This document shows, one piece after another, positions 61,490-64,000 of a stretch of DNA of 64,000 nt. The DNA is from Artocarpus heterophyllus (lineage: Eukaryota; Streptophyta; Magnoliopsida; Rosales; Moraceae): contig CM046345.1 in assembly GCA_025403435.1 (NCBI GenBank), forward strand, positions 4,276,258 through 4,340,257. The letters run 5' to 3'. Position 1 is the first letter of the stretch. Every line of letters begins with the position of its first letter. The position numbers and the translations under genes are program-made. The notes below the pieces were generated by a model. The model saw nothing but the letters and a program-made list of their open reading frames with translations. It had not been told where the DNA came from and searched no databases.

Positions 61490-64000
61490 TCCTTGTAGTC
61501 AAAATTAACCGTTAATCTCCAAATGTATAAATGTAATATATATATTTATATATTTATATGACGTATGATTTTGTTTATAATCTCAAAAGATAAGGAATAA
61601 AATTGAAAAAAAATTAAATTTTTAATTTTTAATGAAATCAGGTCATTTTTTTAATGTTCTAAAATCAATCAAAATGGTCTATTTAAATCTTAAGTTTGAT
61701 CAAATCTTTTTCGATATTACAAAATTTTAACTTGGAACTAAAAGCACGCGAGACAATTGTGGCAGACATCTTATTTGTTGAAATTTACGACCAAATTGTT
61801 TACGATTAAAGTGCATTTTTTTAACCAGCTAATCTTAGCATACCATTTTTCGTTTTTTTTTTTTTTTAAAAAACCCTTTTTGTAACTCAATTGCTTAAAA
61901 TCTACACGATAATAAACATATTATTTATGTATTCGAATATAATATAAAATGACTTATTAAATATACCATTCTTAATTTAAAGAGTATTTGACAAACATAG
62001 CTAGAACTAACTTTTTTGTTCAAAACAATATAACATGCAAGAGCTTTATACTATAGCAACGTTTTGCTTTTACTGTAGCATGTGAGAGCTTTATATAGTA
62101 GCAACTTCTTGCTTTTACAATAACTTGTGAAAGCTTTACACTATTTGATAATAAAAAAAATTAGTTCTAACAATGCTTGCCAGACACTTTTTTAATTTTT
62201 ATGAAAATAAAATTGACATTAAAATTATCTAATATATATTAAGAACCACTGGGCCTATATGAATTAGTCTTCAAATTCACCAAATATAAAAAACAAAAAT
62301 TCATAATTCTATAAAAAATAATTTATCATTTTGGTACTTATATTTACTAAAACATTATATTGATACTTTATTGTTTGCAAAATATTAAAATGATTCCCTA
62401 TAATTTTTGAAAGTATTATTTTGATACCCATGAAATTTTCAGCTTACCGTTTTATTAATGAACCTAAGTTATTTTGTGAAAACTATAAAAGAAAATAAAT
62501 ACAAATAATATCATAAAATGAATAAGCCTATGTATACATTTTTCTTTGATGAACTCTGTTTAATATTTTGTTTTGATTTTCTATTATAGTTTTACAAAAT
62601 TAATTTGATTCACTAATGAAAGAGTAAAAAAATATTCACGTCAAAAAACACAAACTCATAACACTGAAATAATATTTTACAAAACTACAATGTATCGTTT
62701 TAATATTTTTCAAATAATAAAATACCAATATTATGTTCCTCAGAAGTACGAGATAACAAAATGAAATATCTAAAATAAACTAAAGAAAACTATATTTAGC
62801 AAAAATCTTAAAAAATGACAACGATGACGAAAATCAAAAGATAATGATTTAGTGCAATGGCAGTTGTTTGAAAGTGCAGATACCTTTGTTTGATAAACAT
62901 GTTAGAAAAATAAAATTTAGTTTATTACAATATAAAATTTTAACATAATACAATAAGAAAACCAAAATTTACTATAACATAAAACTTTTCAACCTCTCAA
63001 AAAGTGTTATTACCAAAAAAAAAGAAGAAGTGCAAAACTAAAATACAAGATCCGTTTCCACTTTCTGACCTCTGCTAGGTTTTTTTTTTTTTTTTTTTGA
63101 AAAAAGTGCGCTAAAGGTTTTCAAGGGGCACCGCCCCCTCTCTCTTTGAATCCAAAGCCCAACGTTGCCTCCGAGATGGCGGTCGAGTCATAGATTCGTG
63201 AGAGGGGGGCTAGTTGCAATAGGCTATAGCATAGAGCGAAAGCATGACAGAGAAGGTCCACAACTTACAGCGGCCAAATGTGCCCGGGTCGACTACTTTC
63301 GGGGTTGAGATGGCTGTGGGGGGAGCCAGCTGGATATGTTAGTGGGATGGTCGGTTTCAACAGGGAACGACACTCTCTGTCCATAATCGGAAGAATAGGA
63401 AATAGCCAGACGGTGCTCAGAGGAAATGGCCGGTGTCTAGGCACGAGCATGGGAACCAAAGGAAAGAGGACCCGTGCAACGAGAAGGGGAAGGGACCTGT
63501 GGAACTTACAGCCAGGCTAAAGGGGAGGAGATAGCGACAGTGGCAGGGGGCGACCCTTTGCCTAAGCTTTACTTCTATGTATTTATTTTCACGTATATTG
63601 TGGTTTTGGTTTTGTTGCTTTTAGTCTGTAATAATAAAGGTAGTCCCCCACCTCCATCACCTCTATCATTAATATGTCTCTTCAGCTCGTTAAAAGATAA
63701 AGGTGTTTAGATGTTTGACTAGACGATGATTTAAGTTTTTTTTTTTGTTTTTATATACCTTCGGCTAGAAAAGTTTAATTTAAGATCATGTAAAACTAGA
63801 ATACAACAATGACAAAATCATGTTATAAAAGCCATGTATGAGCTAGTGTGCAGTTTTACTGTCTAATCATGTAAGTGGCGTCACCATGATGGCTCTAGAA
63901 TTTGTGCTGTATGTTTGCGCCCATGGTTGAAGTTTTTGCCGATTTTATTTTTAAAAAAAATTAAAAAAAAGGTGCAGGTGTGGCGAGTGACAAATAGCTG
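61490..64000. repeat. 2.55-kb tandem duplication, copy 2 (cut by window end)
   Basis: Same order of landmarks as copy 1, ending with GTGACAAATAG at the window edge. It has extra sequence CCGCCCCCTCTCTCTTTG near 63131 that copy 1 lacks. Contains the sister MITE at 61979-62192. Confidence 0.85.

Noticed and set aside
1..64000. tRNA, rRNA or snRNA genes and CRISPR arrays
   Set aside because: No cloverleaf signature, rRNA stretch, snRNA promoter element or regularly spaced repeat-spacer array was seen by eye; a covariance-model scan would be the decisive test.

Overview
The window reads as nuclear DNA of a dicot plant, probably a woody one. The evidence is small exons with GT-AG introns in AT-rich non-coding DNA, plant-only gene families (SWEET, MUB, TPD1-like, plant MORC) and abundant plant transposons (hAT, Ty1/copia, Ty3/gypsy LTR, MITEs). 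I could not fix the species. No bacterial, viral or organellar block, CRISPR array, rRNA or tRNA gene was found.

Layout: 1-1348 is the edge of an LTR-like element carrying a 22-bp minisatellite. 5091-6956 (+) is an intact six-exon clade III SWEET sugar transporter. 14393-18680 (-) is a relic of an RluA-type RNA pseudouridine synthase (RPU7-like) with several independent lesions. Head-to-head with it, across a 533-bp shared promoter, lies the intact MUB gene (membrane-anchored ubiquitin-fold protein) at 19214-20103 (+). 21316-23826 (-) is glutamate-1-semialdehyde 2,1-aminomutase (GSA, chlorophyll/heme synthesis), which carries a one-base insertion in exon 2 as read here. 28278-29980 (-) is a TPD1-like secreted peptide gene. 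32124-36738 is a complete but dead hAT transposon with an exact 8-bp target duplication. 39461-41576 is a Ty1/copia deletion derivative with both LTRs and an exact 5-bp target duplication. 42.0-45.24 kb is a nest of one ATCGATAT-rich repeat family. 48005-53807 (-) is an intact 19-exon MORC4/MORC7-type ATPase gene. From about 58.94 kb to the window end lies a 2.55-kb segment present twice in direct tandem.

The genes are independent transcription units and form no pathway together. The shared story is genome turnover. A MITE-like family (marked by GAGAGCTTTACA) recurs about ten times. The two damaged housekeeping genes sit within 10 kb of each other, while SWEET, MUB, TPD1-like and MORC all splice in silico to uninterrupted frames. 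The damage is therefore not a general base-quality problem. I found no clearly new molecular system. The most unusual items are the decayed RPU7/GSA pair, the layered hAT element with its internal array and LTR-like insert, and the 2.55-kb tandem duplication.
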